A DNA stretch of 40,994 nucleotides from Aequorivita sp. (GTDB lineage: Bacteria; Bacteroidota; Bacteroidia; Flavobacteriales; Flavobacteriaceae), in the NCBI GenBank assembly GCA_020435825.1, contig JAGQYY010000002.1, forward strand, positions 66,191-107,184. Reading direction: 5' to 3'. This document shows, piece by piece, positions 1-9,370 of this stretch (positions are counted from its first letter, which is position 1; each line of letters opens with the position of its first letter). The position numbers and the translations under genes are program-made. The notes beneath the pieces are model-generated. The model was given only the letters and a program-made list of their open reading frames with translations. It did not search any database and was not told where the DNA came from.

Positions 1-4
1 AATT

Positions 5-652
5 ATGGGACTTCTATCAAAAAAAGACAGCAAGTTAATTCTTGACCCATTAGCAGACAATAACCCTATTACCATTCAAGTATTAGGTATCTGTTCGGCA
101 TTGGCAATTACAGCACAGCTAAAAGCTTCTATTGTAATGGCCCTTTCCGTAATGGTTGTATTGGCAGTGGGTAACGTGGTTATTTCGCTTTTGCGAAATG
201 TTATTCCTGGGAAAATCAGGATTATAGCACAACTAATTATTGTTGCTGCTCTTGTAATTATAGTGGATCAAGTCCTGAAAGCGTTTGCCTACGAATTGAG
301 CAAACAGCTTTCGGTTTTTATTGGTCTAATTATCACCAACTGTATTATTATGGGACGTTTTGAGGCATTCGCTCTGGCAAACAAGCCTTGGCGTTCTTTT
401 CTGGATGGAATAGGGAATGCAGCAGGATATGGACTTATTTTGATAATCGTAGGTTTCTTCCGCGAGCTTTTGGGCTCTGGAACACTTCTAGGTTTCAAAG
501 TTTTGGGAGACCCTATCGCAAAAACAGGACTGTATGCATTTGGCTACGAAAATAATGGGTTTATGCTGCTTTCGCCTATGGCACTAATCGTTATAGGAAT
601 TATTATCTGGGTGCAGCGTTCAAGGAATAAAGAACTTATAGAAGAGCATTAA
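5..652 (+). CDS. nqrD: Na+-translocating NADH:quinone reductase subunit D
   Basis: Inner-membrane subunit of the Na+-NQR complex, which passes electrons from NADH to quinone and pumps Na+ out. The 215-residue product has about six hydrophobic segments, as expected for NqrD (about 210 residues in Vibrio). Two cysteines in transmembrane contexts, C30 (LGICSAL) and C113 (TNCIIMGR), match the NqrD pair that helps bind the intramembrane iron-sulfur centre shared with NqrE. The gene starts 5 bases into the window and is complete; the upstream nqr genes are presumably just outside. It ends one base before nqrE, so the subunits are translated from one operon mRNA. The family call is secure. Confidence 0.96.
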   Translation: MGLLSKKDSKLILDPLADNNPITIQVLGICSALAITAQLKASIVMALSVMVVLAVGNVVISLLRNVIPGKIRIIAQLIIVAALVIIVDQVLKAFAYELSKQLSVFIGLIITNCIIMGRFEAFALANKPWRSFLDGIGNAAGYGLILIIVGFFRELLGSGTLLGFKVLGDPIAKTGLYAFGYENNGFMLLSPMALIVIGIIIWVQRSRNKELIEEH

Positions 653-653
653 G

Positions 654-1400
654 ATGGAACACATAGAGTTATTTTTTAAATCGATTTTTATAGACAATAT
701 GATATTTGCAACATTCCTTGGAATGTGCTCTTATCTTGCTGTTTCTAAAAAAGTTTCCACCGCTGTTGGTCTTGGCGCAGCAGTAATATTCGTACTTGCT
801 GTTACGGTACCCGTTAACTGGCTTTTGGATCAATACCTGTTGAAAGATGGCGCATTGGTTTGGCTTGGTGAAGAATATGCCGATTATAATTTAGGATTTC
901 TCTCCTTTATTCTTTTCATTGCGACCATTGCAACGATGGTGCAGTTGGTAGAAATTGTAGTTGAAAAGTTTTCTCCTTCATTGTATAACTCATTAGGGAT
1001 TTTTCTTCCGCTAATCGCCGTAAACTGTGCTATTTTGGGAGGGTCTTTATTCATGCAATCGAGAGATATACCAACATTGGGATTGGCGTTAAATTACGGT
1101 ATAAGTTCAGGAATTGGATGGTTTTTGGCTATTTTGGCCATTGCTGCCATTCGCGAAAAAATACGATATTCAAACGTTCCAGCTCCTTTAAGAGGTCTTG
1201 GTATTACCTTTATCATTACTGGTTTAATGGCGATAGGGTTTATGAGTTTTGGGGGAATGTTGACTGGAGGCGATGAAAAGAAACCAGCTCAAGAAACAAA
1301 AGCAGCTGATATAAATACCGAACAAATTCAAAAAGAAAATACAAAAGAAGCTGCTGCAGCGGTTTCAGTGTCAGAAGTTTCAACACTAACGAAGCAATAA
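654..1400 (+). CDS. nqrE: Na+-translocating NADH:quinone reductase subunit E
   Basis: Second small membrane subunit of Na+-NQR, partner of NqrD in the intramembrane Fe-S site. C25 (LGMCSYL) and C125 (VNCAIL) are the conserved cysteines, and GLGITFI near residue 181 is a family signature. The family core is about 198-205 residues; this protein has 248. From about residue 205 onward there is a hydrophilic tail rich in Lys, Glu, Ala and Thr with no hydrophobic span. The gene lies one base after nqrD and one base before nqrF, in the same operon. The function of the tail is unknown; it could contact NqrF or simply be lineage-specific. Confidence 0.96.
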   Translation: MEHIELFFKSIFIDNMIFATFLGMCSYLAVSKKVSTAVGLGAAVIFVLAVTVPVNWLLDQYLLKDGALVWLGEEYADYNLGFLSFILFIATIATMVQLVEIVVEKFSPSLYNSLGIFLPLIAVNCAILGGSLFMQSRDIPTLGLALNYGISSGIGWFLAILAIAAIREKIRYSNVPAPLRGLGITFIITGLMAIGFMSFGGMLTGGDEKKPAQETKAADINTEQIQKENTKEAAAAVSVSEVSTLTKQ

Positions 1401-1401
1401 T

Positions 1402-2712
1402 ATGTTTTTAGAAATAAGCACACTTGGAGTTATAACAGTAACCGTCATTGCTCTTTTAATATTGACGTTGCTTTTGGTAGCCTTATTGTTATTTACCAAA
1501 GAAAAATTAGCGCCATCAGGCCCCGTGAAAATTACAATCAATGAAGAAAAAGTAATTGAAGTGCCTTCGGGCGGCTCATTGCTTTCCACCTTGGGTGCCG
1601 AAAAAATATTTTTGCCATCTGCTTGCGGTGGTGGTGGAACCTGTATTCAATGTGAATGTCACGTACTTTCGGGTGGTGGCGAAGCTTTGCCTACGGAAAC
1701 TCCCCATTTTACCCGTAAAGAATTAAAAGAAGGGGCACGTCTTTCCTGCCAAGTAAAGGTTAAACAGGACATGAATATCCACATTCCTGAAGAAGTTTTT
1801 GGTATTAAGAAATGGGAAGCTGTAGTAAAGAGAAATTATAACGTAGCTTCTTTCATTAAGGAATTCGTAGTTGAAATCCCTGAAGATATGAACTACAAAG
1901 CTGGGGGTTATATTCAGATTGAAATTCCACCATGTGAAGTGAAGTTTTCTGATATGGATATCACTGCCCACCCAGAAGAACACGATAGACCTGATAAATT
2001 CCAAGAAGAGTGGGATAAGTTCAAACTTTGGCCTTTGGTAATGAAAAATACCGAAACAACTGAAAGAGCTTACTCCATGGCTTCATATCCTGCGGAAGGA
2101 CGTGAAATTATGTTGAATGTACGTATTGCAACACCACCGTTTGACCGTGCAAAAGGCGGATGGATGGATGTAAATCCTGGAATTGCTTCGTCTTATATCT
2201 TTAACTGTAAAGAAGGCGATAAAGTTGTTATTTCAGGCCCTTACGGTGAATTCTTCATTAATCCTTCCGAAGCTGAAATGCTTTACGTGGGCGGGGGAGC
2301 TGGAATGGCGCCCATGCGTTCTCACTTATACCATCTTTTCAAAACCTTAAAAACTGGCAGAAAAGTAACCTATTGGTATGGCGGGCGTTCAAAAAGAGAG
2401 CTTTTCTATTTGGACCACTTTAAAGAATTGGAAAATGAATTTCCAAATTTCAAATTCTATCTGGCATTATCAGAACCTATGGAAGAAGACAATTGGAAAG
2501 TGAAAAAAGACATAAACGATGAGGCTGGCGATGGCTTTGTTGGCTTTATTCATCAAGTAGTAATTGACAACTATTTAAACTTTCACGATACTCCAGAAGA
2601 TATAGAACTTTATTTCTGTGGGCCACCATTGATGAACCAAGCTGTTCAAAAGATGGGAGAGGATTTCGGAATCCCAGACGAGAACATACGTTTTGATGAT
2701 TTTGGAGGATAG
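1402..2712 (+). CDS. nqrF: Na+-translocating NADH:quinone reductase subunit F
   Basis: NADH-oxidising entry subunit of Na+-NQR. Order of parts in the 436 residues: an N-terminal membrane anchor (about 8-31); a ferredoxin-type [2Fe-2S] domain with C75, C81, C84 and C116 in the NqrF spacing; a flavodoxin-reductase FAD domain containing RAYSMASYP; and an NADH-binding domain with [12 protein letters not shown] and [10 protein letters not shown]. The C-terminus FDDFGG is typical of the family. Length matches known NqrF (about 407-440). It is the last gene of the nqr operon, and a strong terminator follows 19 bases after the stop codon. Confidence 0.97.
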   Translation: MFLEISTLGVITVTVIALLILTLLLVALLLFTKEKLAPSGPVKITINEEKVIEVPSGGSLLSTLGAEKIFLPSACGGGGTCIQCECHVLSGGGEALPTETPHFTRKELKEGARLSCQVKVKQDMNIHIPEEVFGIKKWEAVVKRNYNVASFIKEFVVEIPEDMNYKAGGYIQIEIPPCEVKFSDMDITAHPEEHDRPDKFQEEWDKFKLWPLVMKNTETTERAYSMASYPAEGREIMLNVRIATPPFDRAKGGWMDVNPGIASSYIFNCKEGDKVVISGPYGEFFINPSEAEMLYVGGGAGMAPMRSHLYHLFKTLKTGRKVTYWYGGRSKRELFYLDHFKELENEFPNFKFYLALSEPMEEDNWKVKKDINDEAGDGFVGFIHQVVIDNYLNFHDTPEDIELYFCGPPLMNQAVQKMGEDFGIPDENIRFDDFGG

Positions 2713-2731
2713 ATGATTTCTAGAATTTATA

Positions 2732-2767
2732 AAAAAACCGCTTTACTACTTTGTTAAGCGGTTTTTT
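2732..2767 (+). terminator. Rho-independent terminator of the nqr operon
   Basis: A perfect 12-base stem (AAAAAACCGCTT with AAGCGGTTTTTT) around a 12-base loop, with a T run at its 3' side. It lies just after nqrF. The A run on the left side would let it also work on the other strand, but no minus-strand gene ends here. Confidence 0.9.
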
Positions 2768-2789
2768 AGTTTGTTAAAGTTATTAAAGA

Positions 2790-2820
2790 TTTGTTAAATA
2801 CATATAAAATCTTATTTTTG
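2790..2820 (+). promoter_or_regulatory. Bacteroidota-type promoter for the S8 protease gene
   Basis: TTTG at 2790-2793, a 19-base spacer and TATTTTTG at 2813-2820 match the -33/-7 consensus of Bacteroidota sigma-A promoters (TTTG, 19-21 bases, TAnnTTTG). The ATG of the protease gene is 55 bases after the -7 box. Confidence 0.72.
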
Positions 2821-2875
2821 AAGAACATAATGATTTTTTAAATAGCCTCAATCAATTTTATAATTTATACCTGTT

Positions 2876-5800
2876 ATGCTTAAACATTGCTCTAACTTAT
2901 TTTTTCGTTGTCTTATTTTTTCTTTCTTCGGAATATTTTCGGCTATTGGCCAAACAAACAAACAGGAATCGAACAAATATGCAAAACAAATAGCCCAAAT
3001 TGTTGAGAGTTACAATCAGGCCGAATTGTCTGATATATACTCAAGAGTTTCTGCCACTGCCTCATTAAACAAGGCGCAGGCTAGGAGCTATGCAATATTG
3101 CACAACATTCCATTAAGGTACGAAAACGCAGAAGGAGTACTTTTTGAGCTTCAGTTTATAGCTGAAGATGGATCGCCTATATATTTCCAAACCTTTAATG
3201 CAAATGCTGCTATTTCAACCCGCACCAACTTTCTAAATAGTGGCGGCGGTTTAGGATTAAATTTGAATGGCGATGACTTGACAGCCCATGTTTGGGACGG
3301 TGGTTTGGCTCGAAGCACCCATCAAGAATACGATGGTGCTGGTGGAAACAATCGTTTCTCTATTGGTGATGGTTCAACGGCCCTCCATTATCATTCGGCC
3401 CACGTAACTGGAACCATAATGGCTTCAGGTGTTCAGGCCAGTGCAAAGGGAATGGCTTGGCAAGCAAATGCTGTTGGTTATGATTGGAATAGTGATGTTG
3501 CTGAAGCTACAACCGCAGCGGGAAACGGAATGCTTATTTCAAATCACTCCTACGGGTATCGGGCATCTGATATTCCTGATTCTTGGTTTGGTCAATACGG
3601 TTCGGATGCAAGGGATTGGGATGCTATCATGAGAAGTGCTCCTTATTATTTAATGGTAGTAGCCGCAGGAAATGATGGTCAAGACAATACTTCAAATGGA
3701 GCCCCACTTGATGGGCAATCCGCTTATGATAAACTTTCTGGACATGCCACCGCAAAAAACAATTTGGTAGTAGCAAACGGCCAGGATGCCACTATTAATC
3801 CGGATGGTAGTTTAAATTCAGTTACTCGAAATGCCGGTAGTAGCGAGGGACCTACCGACGATTATCGTATAAAGCCAGATATTATGGGTAATGGAACTTC
3901 TTTATACTCAACTTTGGAAACTTCAGATTCAGCGTATGGAAACCTTACAGGAACTTCCATGGCCTCTCCAAATGTTGCGGGAACACTTTTACTTTTACAG
4001 GAACATTATGTAAATCTACACAGTAGCTTTATGAGAGCAGCTACCTTAAAAGGACTGGCCTTGCACACAGCAGATGATGTTGCTCCCGCAGGTCCAGATG
4101 CGCAAACAGGTTGGGGTTTGATGAATGCCAAAAAAGCTGCTGAAACTCTAACAACAGCAGCCGCTAGCTCTGGCTCTGCCATTGTAGAAGAATTGACGCT
4201 CGCCCAAGGGCAAACATATCAAATTACAGTGCAGGCAAATGGCGTGGATCCATTAATGGCTTCAATTTCTTGGACAGATCTTGCCGGAACTGTTAATAAT
4301 GGCACTAACAGTAATACACCAGCATTGGTGAATGATTTAGATATCCGGCTATCTAATGGTACAACCTTTACCCCTTGGAGATTGAACGCTGTTAATTCAA
4401 ACACAAAAGGAGATAATACCGTTGACCCATTCGAGCGTGTTGATATCAATGGTGCTTCAGGAACCTATACACTTACAGTGACTCACAAAGGAACACTTTC
4501 CGGAGGATCACAAAACTTCTCGCTTATTGTAACTGGTGTAGTAGTGGCTCCTAGCCCATTGATAGGGTTTGCACAGCCAACAGGATCAGAAATTGAAAAC
4601 ACAGATTGTGACTATACAGATGTTAATGTGGTTTTGAACATTGCACAAGCACCATCGCAAAACGCAGATGTTACTTTCTCTATTAATGGAGGTACAGCCA
4701 CTTCTGGACTTGATTTTGATTTGATGACTCCTACGGTTACATTCCCTTCGGGAAGTACTGCCAGTCAAAATATGGTGCTTCGCATATATCATGACGGGTT
4801 TGTAGAAGGCGATGAAACTGTTTCCGTCAACTTTGCGGTAAACCCAAATGGTGGCAATGCTGGAGTAGATACAAATGCCGATACGTTAACATTTACGATC
4901 AATGATGATGATATCATTCCAGCTAATACTATTGATACAGTTGTTTTATCTGAAGATTTTACGGATTGGACTGGTTGGCAAATTGCCGACCGAGATGGTG
5001 ATGGTAATAACTGGCTTTCCCTTTCATTTGGCTCTGGTGGTGTTACTGGATTTGATGGTAATTTTGCGGCATCAGAAACTAACTTGTCAATTTTAGGAGG
5101 TAGCGGAAAAGCTAATGCGAATAACTATCTCATTAGTCCGCAAGTTACAATTCCAAACTTAACTTCAAATGTGGCTTTCAAATTTTCAATTGATGGTTAT
5201 AATACTAAGGAACATTATAAAATAACCTGGACTACAGATATTTCTACTTATGCCGCAATTGATGGAGGTGTTCTTATTGAAGAAAGAGATGCAACTAAAG
5301 ATGTTGGGGATATAAGAACGGTAAATAATACTTCCATTTCTAACCAAACAGGATATTTTGTTATTCGTCATTACAATTCCAATTCTAATAATGGTATTTT
5401 ATTGTTTGATAATCTTACAATTACGGCAACAGTTTCCACTTCGGTTCAAACCGCTGTAAATACCGGTACTACAAACGATCAGATTGGACTAAATGGCGCA
5501 GGTACTATTTATACCTCAGATTCCGCTACCGGAAATGTAATGCTTGATATTACAAACAACAACTCCTTTGACTATGGCTGTACTGATATTTCGGTTTCAC
5601 GAGCAGGAACTGGAGCACAACCTTATAATGGAAGTACTTCACCAAACTTGGTAATGGATAAGAACTTCAGAATAAGTGTCGGCAATTCAACAAGTTCTGG
5701 TAATACTGCGGTTAAGTTCTATTTCTCTTTGGCCGAAATAACCGGTTGGGAATCTGCAACAGGATTATCAAGATCTGAGTTAGTGGCATATAGAACAAGT

Positions 5801-7579
5801 GGTGATGAAACATCGGCACTTACCATTGGTTCGTTTGGAACAAATATTACATTGACCGGAAATTTCACAGGGCTTGATGGAGATTATCTTTTTGGACCTG
5901 CTGCTGCTTTTGCAGACTGCCTAGGTTCCACAACCTATACATCTTCTGGTTGGAGCAATGGGGCTCCTGCATCAAATATGATGGCTATTATTGATGAAGA
6001 TTATAGTACTGCAACTGCTAATATTGACGCTTGTACTTTGTTGGTTAATGCTGGAAAAAACTTGACAGTGCCAGACGGAACCTATGTAAAAGTAGAAGGG
6101 GATATAATCATTGACGGAACTCTTTTTGTTGCAAATGAAGGAAGTCTAGTCCAAGTAGATGATGCTGCCACAGTAACAAACAACGGTAGTATAACCGTAC
6201 GAAAGATTACTCCATTCTTGGAGCCACGCTATTTTATGGTACTGGGCAGCCCAATGACCACTGAGACACGCTCAGGTGTTTATGGCAGTTCGGTATTGGT
6301 CAGGAACCATATTACTTCAAACTTTGTCCCTAATCCTGACGTTGAATCGCAGGACCCCGGTGCTGAGAACTTTGCCGATGACGACGGAAATGACTGGCAG
6401 AACTATACAGGCACCATCAACGCAGGAGAAGGCTATTTGGTATTGCCGCAGCCTGACCTTGCCAGCAGTGGTTCATATACATTGGATTATACCTTGGGAA
6501 CCCTGAACAATGGTCAAGTTGACTATAACGTAACCTATAACGGTACCCAAAACTCAAGTCCAAATATTGTGGGCAACCCCTATGCTTCTGCTATTTGGGC
6601 CAATGATTTTCTTAACGAAAATAGTATGATAAATGCGGTTTATTTCTGGGAACACTTAACCACAGCAAGTTCAAGTTATCCAGGTTACAAGGTGAATAAC
6701 TACGATATGGGCGATATCTCTATGTACAATAGTTCTGGAGGTGTGAAAGCTGCAAATGATACTGGAAACTCTACGCAACCAAATGGTTATATTTCATCAG
6801 GGCAAGGTTTTGGTTTCAAAGCAACGGCTGCTGGAACCGCAAGTTTCAAAAACTATATGCGCGTTACCGATAACAACGACACCTACAGAAGGCCAACCGC
6901 AACCAAAGACCGTATCTGGCTTCAGGTTTATAATGAAACTTATGGATTGAGCAGTGGAATGTTGGTTAGTTTTTCAGAAGAATCCATAAATGGCTACGAT
7001 GACAAATATGACGCAAAAAGATTGGCAACCCCAGTGAGTCTTTATTCTATATTAGACACAGGTGAAGAGCTTGCCATTCAGGGCAGGAGCGCATTTAATG
7101 TAGATCAGGAGATTCCATTGGGCTTTGTTAGCCAAATAGAGGAAAACCAAGAGTTTAAGATATCCATAAGCGAACAGGACGGAACCGTTTGGCCAGATGT
7201 ACAGGTTTACTTGGTTGACAAATTTGAAAATGTGGTCCATAATCTTAACGATTCCGACTATATTTTTAAAAGCAAGGAAGGTGCACAGAATGAGCGTTTT
7301 GTAATGCTTTTCAAAACAACAGTTTTAGGTACACAAGATAGCAAGTTGCAAAACATCAGTATTGTACCTAACCCAACAACGGGTAACATAACCATCGTTT
7401 CTCCAAAGACCGTGATCAACTCCGTGGAAGTATTTGATATTCGCGGAAGAAGATTGCTGGCAGTAGATCATAACAATACTCAATTTTCACTTAATTTGTC
7501 AAGCTTGCAGAATGCAACTTATTTAGTGAAGATAAACACGGCAGAAGGAACCCTAACCAAGCGTGTTGTGAAGCATTAA
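2876..7579 (+). CDS. Secreted subtilisin-like (S8) protease with T9SS sorting domain
   Basis: A 1567-residue exported serine protease. An N-terminal signal peptide (about 1-25, ending IFSAIGQ) is followed by a propeptide-like region and an S8 catalytic domain: Asp141 (HVWDGG), His173 (HSAHVTG) and Ser361 (GTSMASP). These motifs are slightly divergent from the usual DTG and HGTH, but all three catalytic residues are present. Downstream come a proprotein-convertase-like beta domain, a Calx-beta-like domain (about 575-670, ending in the DGFVEGDETVSV segment), a choice-of-anchor J-type domain (about 685-850) and further beta-rich segments. The last ~80 residues (PNPTTGN, VEVFDIRGR, YLVKI, VVKH end) form a T9SS type A sorting domain, so the protein should be released or anchored at the cell surface. 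It stands alone between terminators. The substrate is unknown. Confidence 0.93.
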   Translation: MLKHCSNLFFRCLIFSFFGIFSAIGQTNKQESNKYAKQIAQIVESYNQAELSDIYSRVSATASLNKAQARSYAILHNIPLRYENAEGVLFELQFIAEDGSPIYFQTFNANAAISTRTNFLNSGGGLGLNLNGDDLTAHVWDGGLARSTHQEYDGAGGNNRFSIGDGSTALHYHSAHVTGTIMASGVQASAKGMAWQANAVGYDWNSDVAEATTAAGNGMLISNHSYGYRASDIPDSWFGQYGSDARDWDAIMRSAPYYLMVVAAGNDGQDNTSNGAPLDGQSAYDKLSGHATAKNNLVVANGQDATINPDGSLNSVTRNAGSSEGPTDDYRIKPDIMGNGTSLYSTLETSDSAYGNLTGTSMASPNVAGTLLLLQEHYVNLHSSFMRAATLKGLALHTADDVAPAGPDAQTGWGLMNAKKAAETLTTAAASSGSAIVEELTLAQGQTYQITVQANGVDPLMASISWTDLAGTVNNGTNSNTPALVNDLDIRLSNGTTFTPWRLNAVNSNTKGDNTVDPFERVDINGASGTYTLTVTHKGTLSGGSQNFSLIVTGVVVAPSPLIGFAQPTGSEIENTDCDYTDVNVVLNIAQAPSQNADVTFSINGGTATSGLDFDLMTPTVTFPSGSTASQNMVLRIYHDGFVEGDETVSVNFAVNPNGGNAGVDTNADTLTFTINDDDIIPANTIDTVVLSEDFTDWTGWQIADRDGDGNNWLSLSFGSGGVTGFDGNFAASETNLSILGGSGKANANNYLISPQVTIPNLTSNVAFKFSIDGYNTKEHYKITWTTDISTYAAIDGGVLIEERDATKDVGDIRTVNNTSISNQTGYFVIRHYNSNSNNGILLFDNLTITATVSTSVQTAVNTGTTNDQIGLNGAGTIYTSDSATGNVMLDITNNNSFDYGCTDISVSRAGTGAQPYNGSTSPNLVMDKNFRISVGNSTSSGNTAVKFYFSLAEITGWESATGLSRSELVAYRTSGDETSALTIGSFGTNITLTGNFTGLDGDYLFGPAAAFADCLGSTTYTSSGWSNGAPASNMMAIIDEDYSTATANIDACTLLVNAGKNLTVPDGTYVKVEGDIIIDGTLFVANEGSLVQVDDAATVTNNGSITVRKITPFLEPRYFMVLGSPMTTETRSGVYGSSVLVRNHITSNFVPNPDVESQDPGAENFADDDGNDWQNYTGTINAGEGYLVLPQPDLASSGSYTLDYTLGTLNNGQVDYNVTYNGTQNSSPNIVGNPYASAIWANDFLNENSMINAVYFWEHLTTASSSYPGYKVNNYDMGDISMYNSSGGVKAANDTGNSTQPNGYISSGQGFGFKATAAGTASFKNYMRVTDNNDTYRRPTATKDRIWLQVYNETYGLSSGMLVSFSEESINGYDDKYDAKRLATPVSLYSILDTGEELAIQGRSAFNVDQEIPLGFVSQIEENQEFKISISEQDGTVWPDVQVYLVDKFENVVHNLNDSDYIFKSKEGAQNERFVMLFKTTVLGTQDSKLQNISIVPNPTTGNITIVSPKTVINSVEVFDIRGRRLLAVDHNNTQFSLNLSSLQNATYLVKINTAEGTLTKRVVKH

Positions 7580-7600
7580 TTGTAATACATCTCTAAAATC

Positions 7601-7636
7601 AAAAACCGTCTTTGCTAAGCAAGGGCGGTTTTTTTA
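7601..7636 (+). terminator. Terminator of the S8 protease gene
   Basis: AAAAACCGTCTTTGC, a TAA loop and GCAAGGGCGGTTTTTTT form a 10-base GC-containing stem (two G-T pairs), flanked by A and T runs, 21 bases after the stop codon. Confidence 0.88.
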
Positions 7637-7898
7637 TATGCTTGTAAGTAAGGTCTTAATGATATAGCATAGAATGAAAAGTATAGAGTAAAGAATGATT
7701 GGACAGACGAGCGAAAATTAAATAGAACGATTAAATTAATCTTTTTGCTTTAACAATAAGCAATTCATTCCTACACTCACTATTAACAAAGCCTTAACCC
7801 GATACACTTACCACATTAATTACCTTTACGTAATTCAAAAAATCTACTGAAAAACCTTTTTTCAGTATAATTCATTCTTATTAACACCTAAATATTCA
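7637..7898. other. Intergenic region before the alcohol dehydrogenase gene
   Basis: No ORF or RNA was recognised. A near-consensus -7 box, TACCTTTA, lies at 7821-7828, but no convincing -33 element was found at the right spacing. It would give a 5' UTR of about 65 bases. The rest is AT-rich without visible repeats. Confidence 0.4.
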
Positions 7899-8954
7899 AT
7901 GGCAACAACAACAAAAGCATACGGTGTACAAAGCGAAAAGGACAACCTAAAACCAATGGACATAGAGCGTAGAGACGTTGGCGATGATGATGTAAAAATA
8001 GAAATCACCTATTGTGGTGTATGCCATAGCGATATTCATACCGCTCGAAACGAGTGGGGTAGTTCAAAATATCCAGTAGTTCCTGGGCACGAAATAATTG
8101 GCCACGTTACCGCTGTTGGTAAAAATGTTAAAAACTTCAAAGAAGGAGATGTAGTAGGGGTAGGCTGCTTGGTAGATTCCTGCCAGGAATGTTCCCAATG
8201 TAAAAACGACTTGGAACAGTTTTGTGAAAAAGGAGCAACATTTACATACAATAGTGGCGATAAACATATTAAAGGCAAACATACCTTCGGGGGGTATTCT
8301 ACCAGCGTAGTAGTGGATAAAGAATTTGTTCTAAAGATTCCAAAAAATTTAGACGAAGCCGGTGCAGCTCCGTTGCTTTGTGCGGGTATTACCACATGGT
8401 CACCGCTTAGTCATTGGAAAGTGAAAAAAGGTGATAAAGTAGGCGTTGTTGGTCTTGGAGGCTTGGGACATATGGGTGTTAAATTTGCGAATGCTATGGG
8501 CGCACATGTGGTTATGATAACCACATCTCCATCTAAAGCTGAAGATGCTAAAAAACTTGGTGCGCACGAAGTGCTGATCAGTAAAAACGAAACAGAAATG
8601 GCAAAACACCAAGCAACCTTTGATTTTATCCTAAATACCATTCCCGTGGGCCACAAAATGGATCCATATATTGGACTTTTAAAAGTTGATGCTACAATGG
8701 TGTTGGTGGGCGCAGTTGAACCTTTAGAGCCTTTTCACGGCGGTGGTATCATTATGGGCCGTAAACGTATTGCAGGTTCGTTGATTGGCGGTATTAAGGA
8801 AACCCAAGAAATGCTTGACTTCTGTGGGAAGCACAATATAGTTTCAGATATTGAACTTATCAATATGCAATATATCAATAAAGCTTATGACCGTGTGGTT
8901 AAGGCAGATGTTAAATACCGTTTTGTTATTGATATGGCTTCACTTAACAATTAG
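7899..8954 (+). CDS. yahK: YahK-type zinc-dependent alcohol dehydrogenase / aldehyde reductase
   Basis: Medium-chain zinc alcohol dehydrogenase of the cinnamyl-alcohol-dehydrogenase group, likely reducing aldehydes with NADPH in the cytoplasm. Catalytic zinc ligands are C42 (CGVCHSD), H64 (PGHE) and C161 (LLCAGIT); the structural zinc is held by C95, C98, C101 and C109. GLGGLG (185-190) is the dinucleotide-binding loop. The whole protein (351 residues) closely follows the E. coli YahK pattern, including IVDSC-like, FDFILNT and GGIKETQEMLDFC segments. The natural substrate cannot be read from sequence. It is monocistronic; its last two Asn codons and TAG stop lie in the first unit of a heptamer tandem repeat. 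Confidence 0.93.
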   Translation: MATTTKAYGVQSEKDNLKPMDIERRDVGDDDVKIEITYCGVCHSDIHTARNEWGSSKYPVVPGHEIIGHVTAVGKNVKNFKEGDVVGVGCLVDSCQECSQCKNDLEQFCEKGATFTYNSGDKHIKGKHTFGGYSTSVVVDKEFVLKIPKNLDEAGAAPLLCAGITTWSPLSHWKVKKGDKVGVVGLGGLGHMGVKFANAMGAHVVMITTSPSKAEDAKKLGAHEVLISKNETEMAKHQATFDFILNTIPVGHKMDPYIGLLKVDATMVLVGAVEPLEPFHGGGIIMGRKRIAGSLIGGIKETQEMLDFCGKHNIVSDIELINMQYINKAYDRVVKADVKYRFVIDMASLNN

Positions 8955-8999
8955 CAATTAACAATTAGCAATTAGCAATTAGCAATTAGCAATTAGCAA
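8947..8999. repeat. Heptamer tandem repeat (RCAATTA, about 7.6 copies)
   Basis: Seven full copies of the 7-base unit [A/G]CAATTA plus four bases run head to tail. Units 1 and 3 start with A, the others with G. The stop codon of the dehydrogenase gene (8952-8954) is in the first unit. A 13-base piece of the same sequence occurs in opposite orientation near 22400, upstream of the DUF2461 gene. Confidence 0.95.
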
Positions 9000-9072
9000 A
9001 ATTGATTTTTTTAATTTAGATGTTTTAGTGATAATTGTGGGACTTCGGTAATGCACAATATTATTTATACAA

Positions 9073-9235
9073 TGAAGTCATCTTGACTTTTTTCAATTGG
9101 CTAAAAAATGGCTCTTTTGAGCCTGCTTTTCGTCTTTTTATCCTTTCGTAACGCTGCTATGAAACTCAAAAAAGCCTTCAATCAAACTCAAAACTGCTCA
9201 TTTTCGCTTCAATCAAAAAAGTCAAGATGACTTCA
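9073..9235. repeat. MITE-like inverted-repeat element
   Basis: Two perfect 21-base terminal inverted repeats (9073-9093, beginning TGAAGTCATCTTGAC, and 9215-9235) bound a 163-bp element. The interior also folds back: a GGCTC-TTTT-GAGCC hairpin at 9110-9123, an imperfect match between the two arms, and a TTTCGTA/TATGAAA apex. There is no ORF of note and no clear target-site duplication. The structure fits a non-autonomous mobile element or REP-like palindrome. The gap between genes (8955-9370) holds otherwise only the heptamer repeat. Confidence 0.7.
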
Positions 9236-9370
9236 ATAAGTAGATACATTTATAAAAAACTATTTACTTACAGCAGAATTACATAACTGCTTTTTAATGT
9301 TTTGTTTATTTTTATAATCTTAAAATAACTATATTTCCTCAACATTATACTTAATAACGGCAACCTAATA

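Noticed and set aside
8036-8395. 119-codon minus-strand open frame inside the alcohol dehydrogenase gene
   Set aside because: The plus-strand frame carries every zinc and cofactor motif; the opposite frame is a by-product.
8947-8999. Short tandem repeat considered as a CRISPR array
   Set aside because: The unit is seven bases with no spacers, and no cas genes lie nearby.
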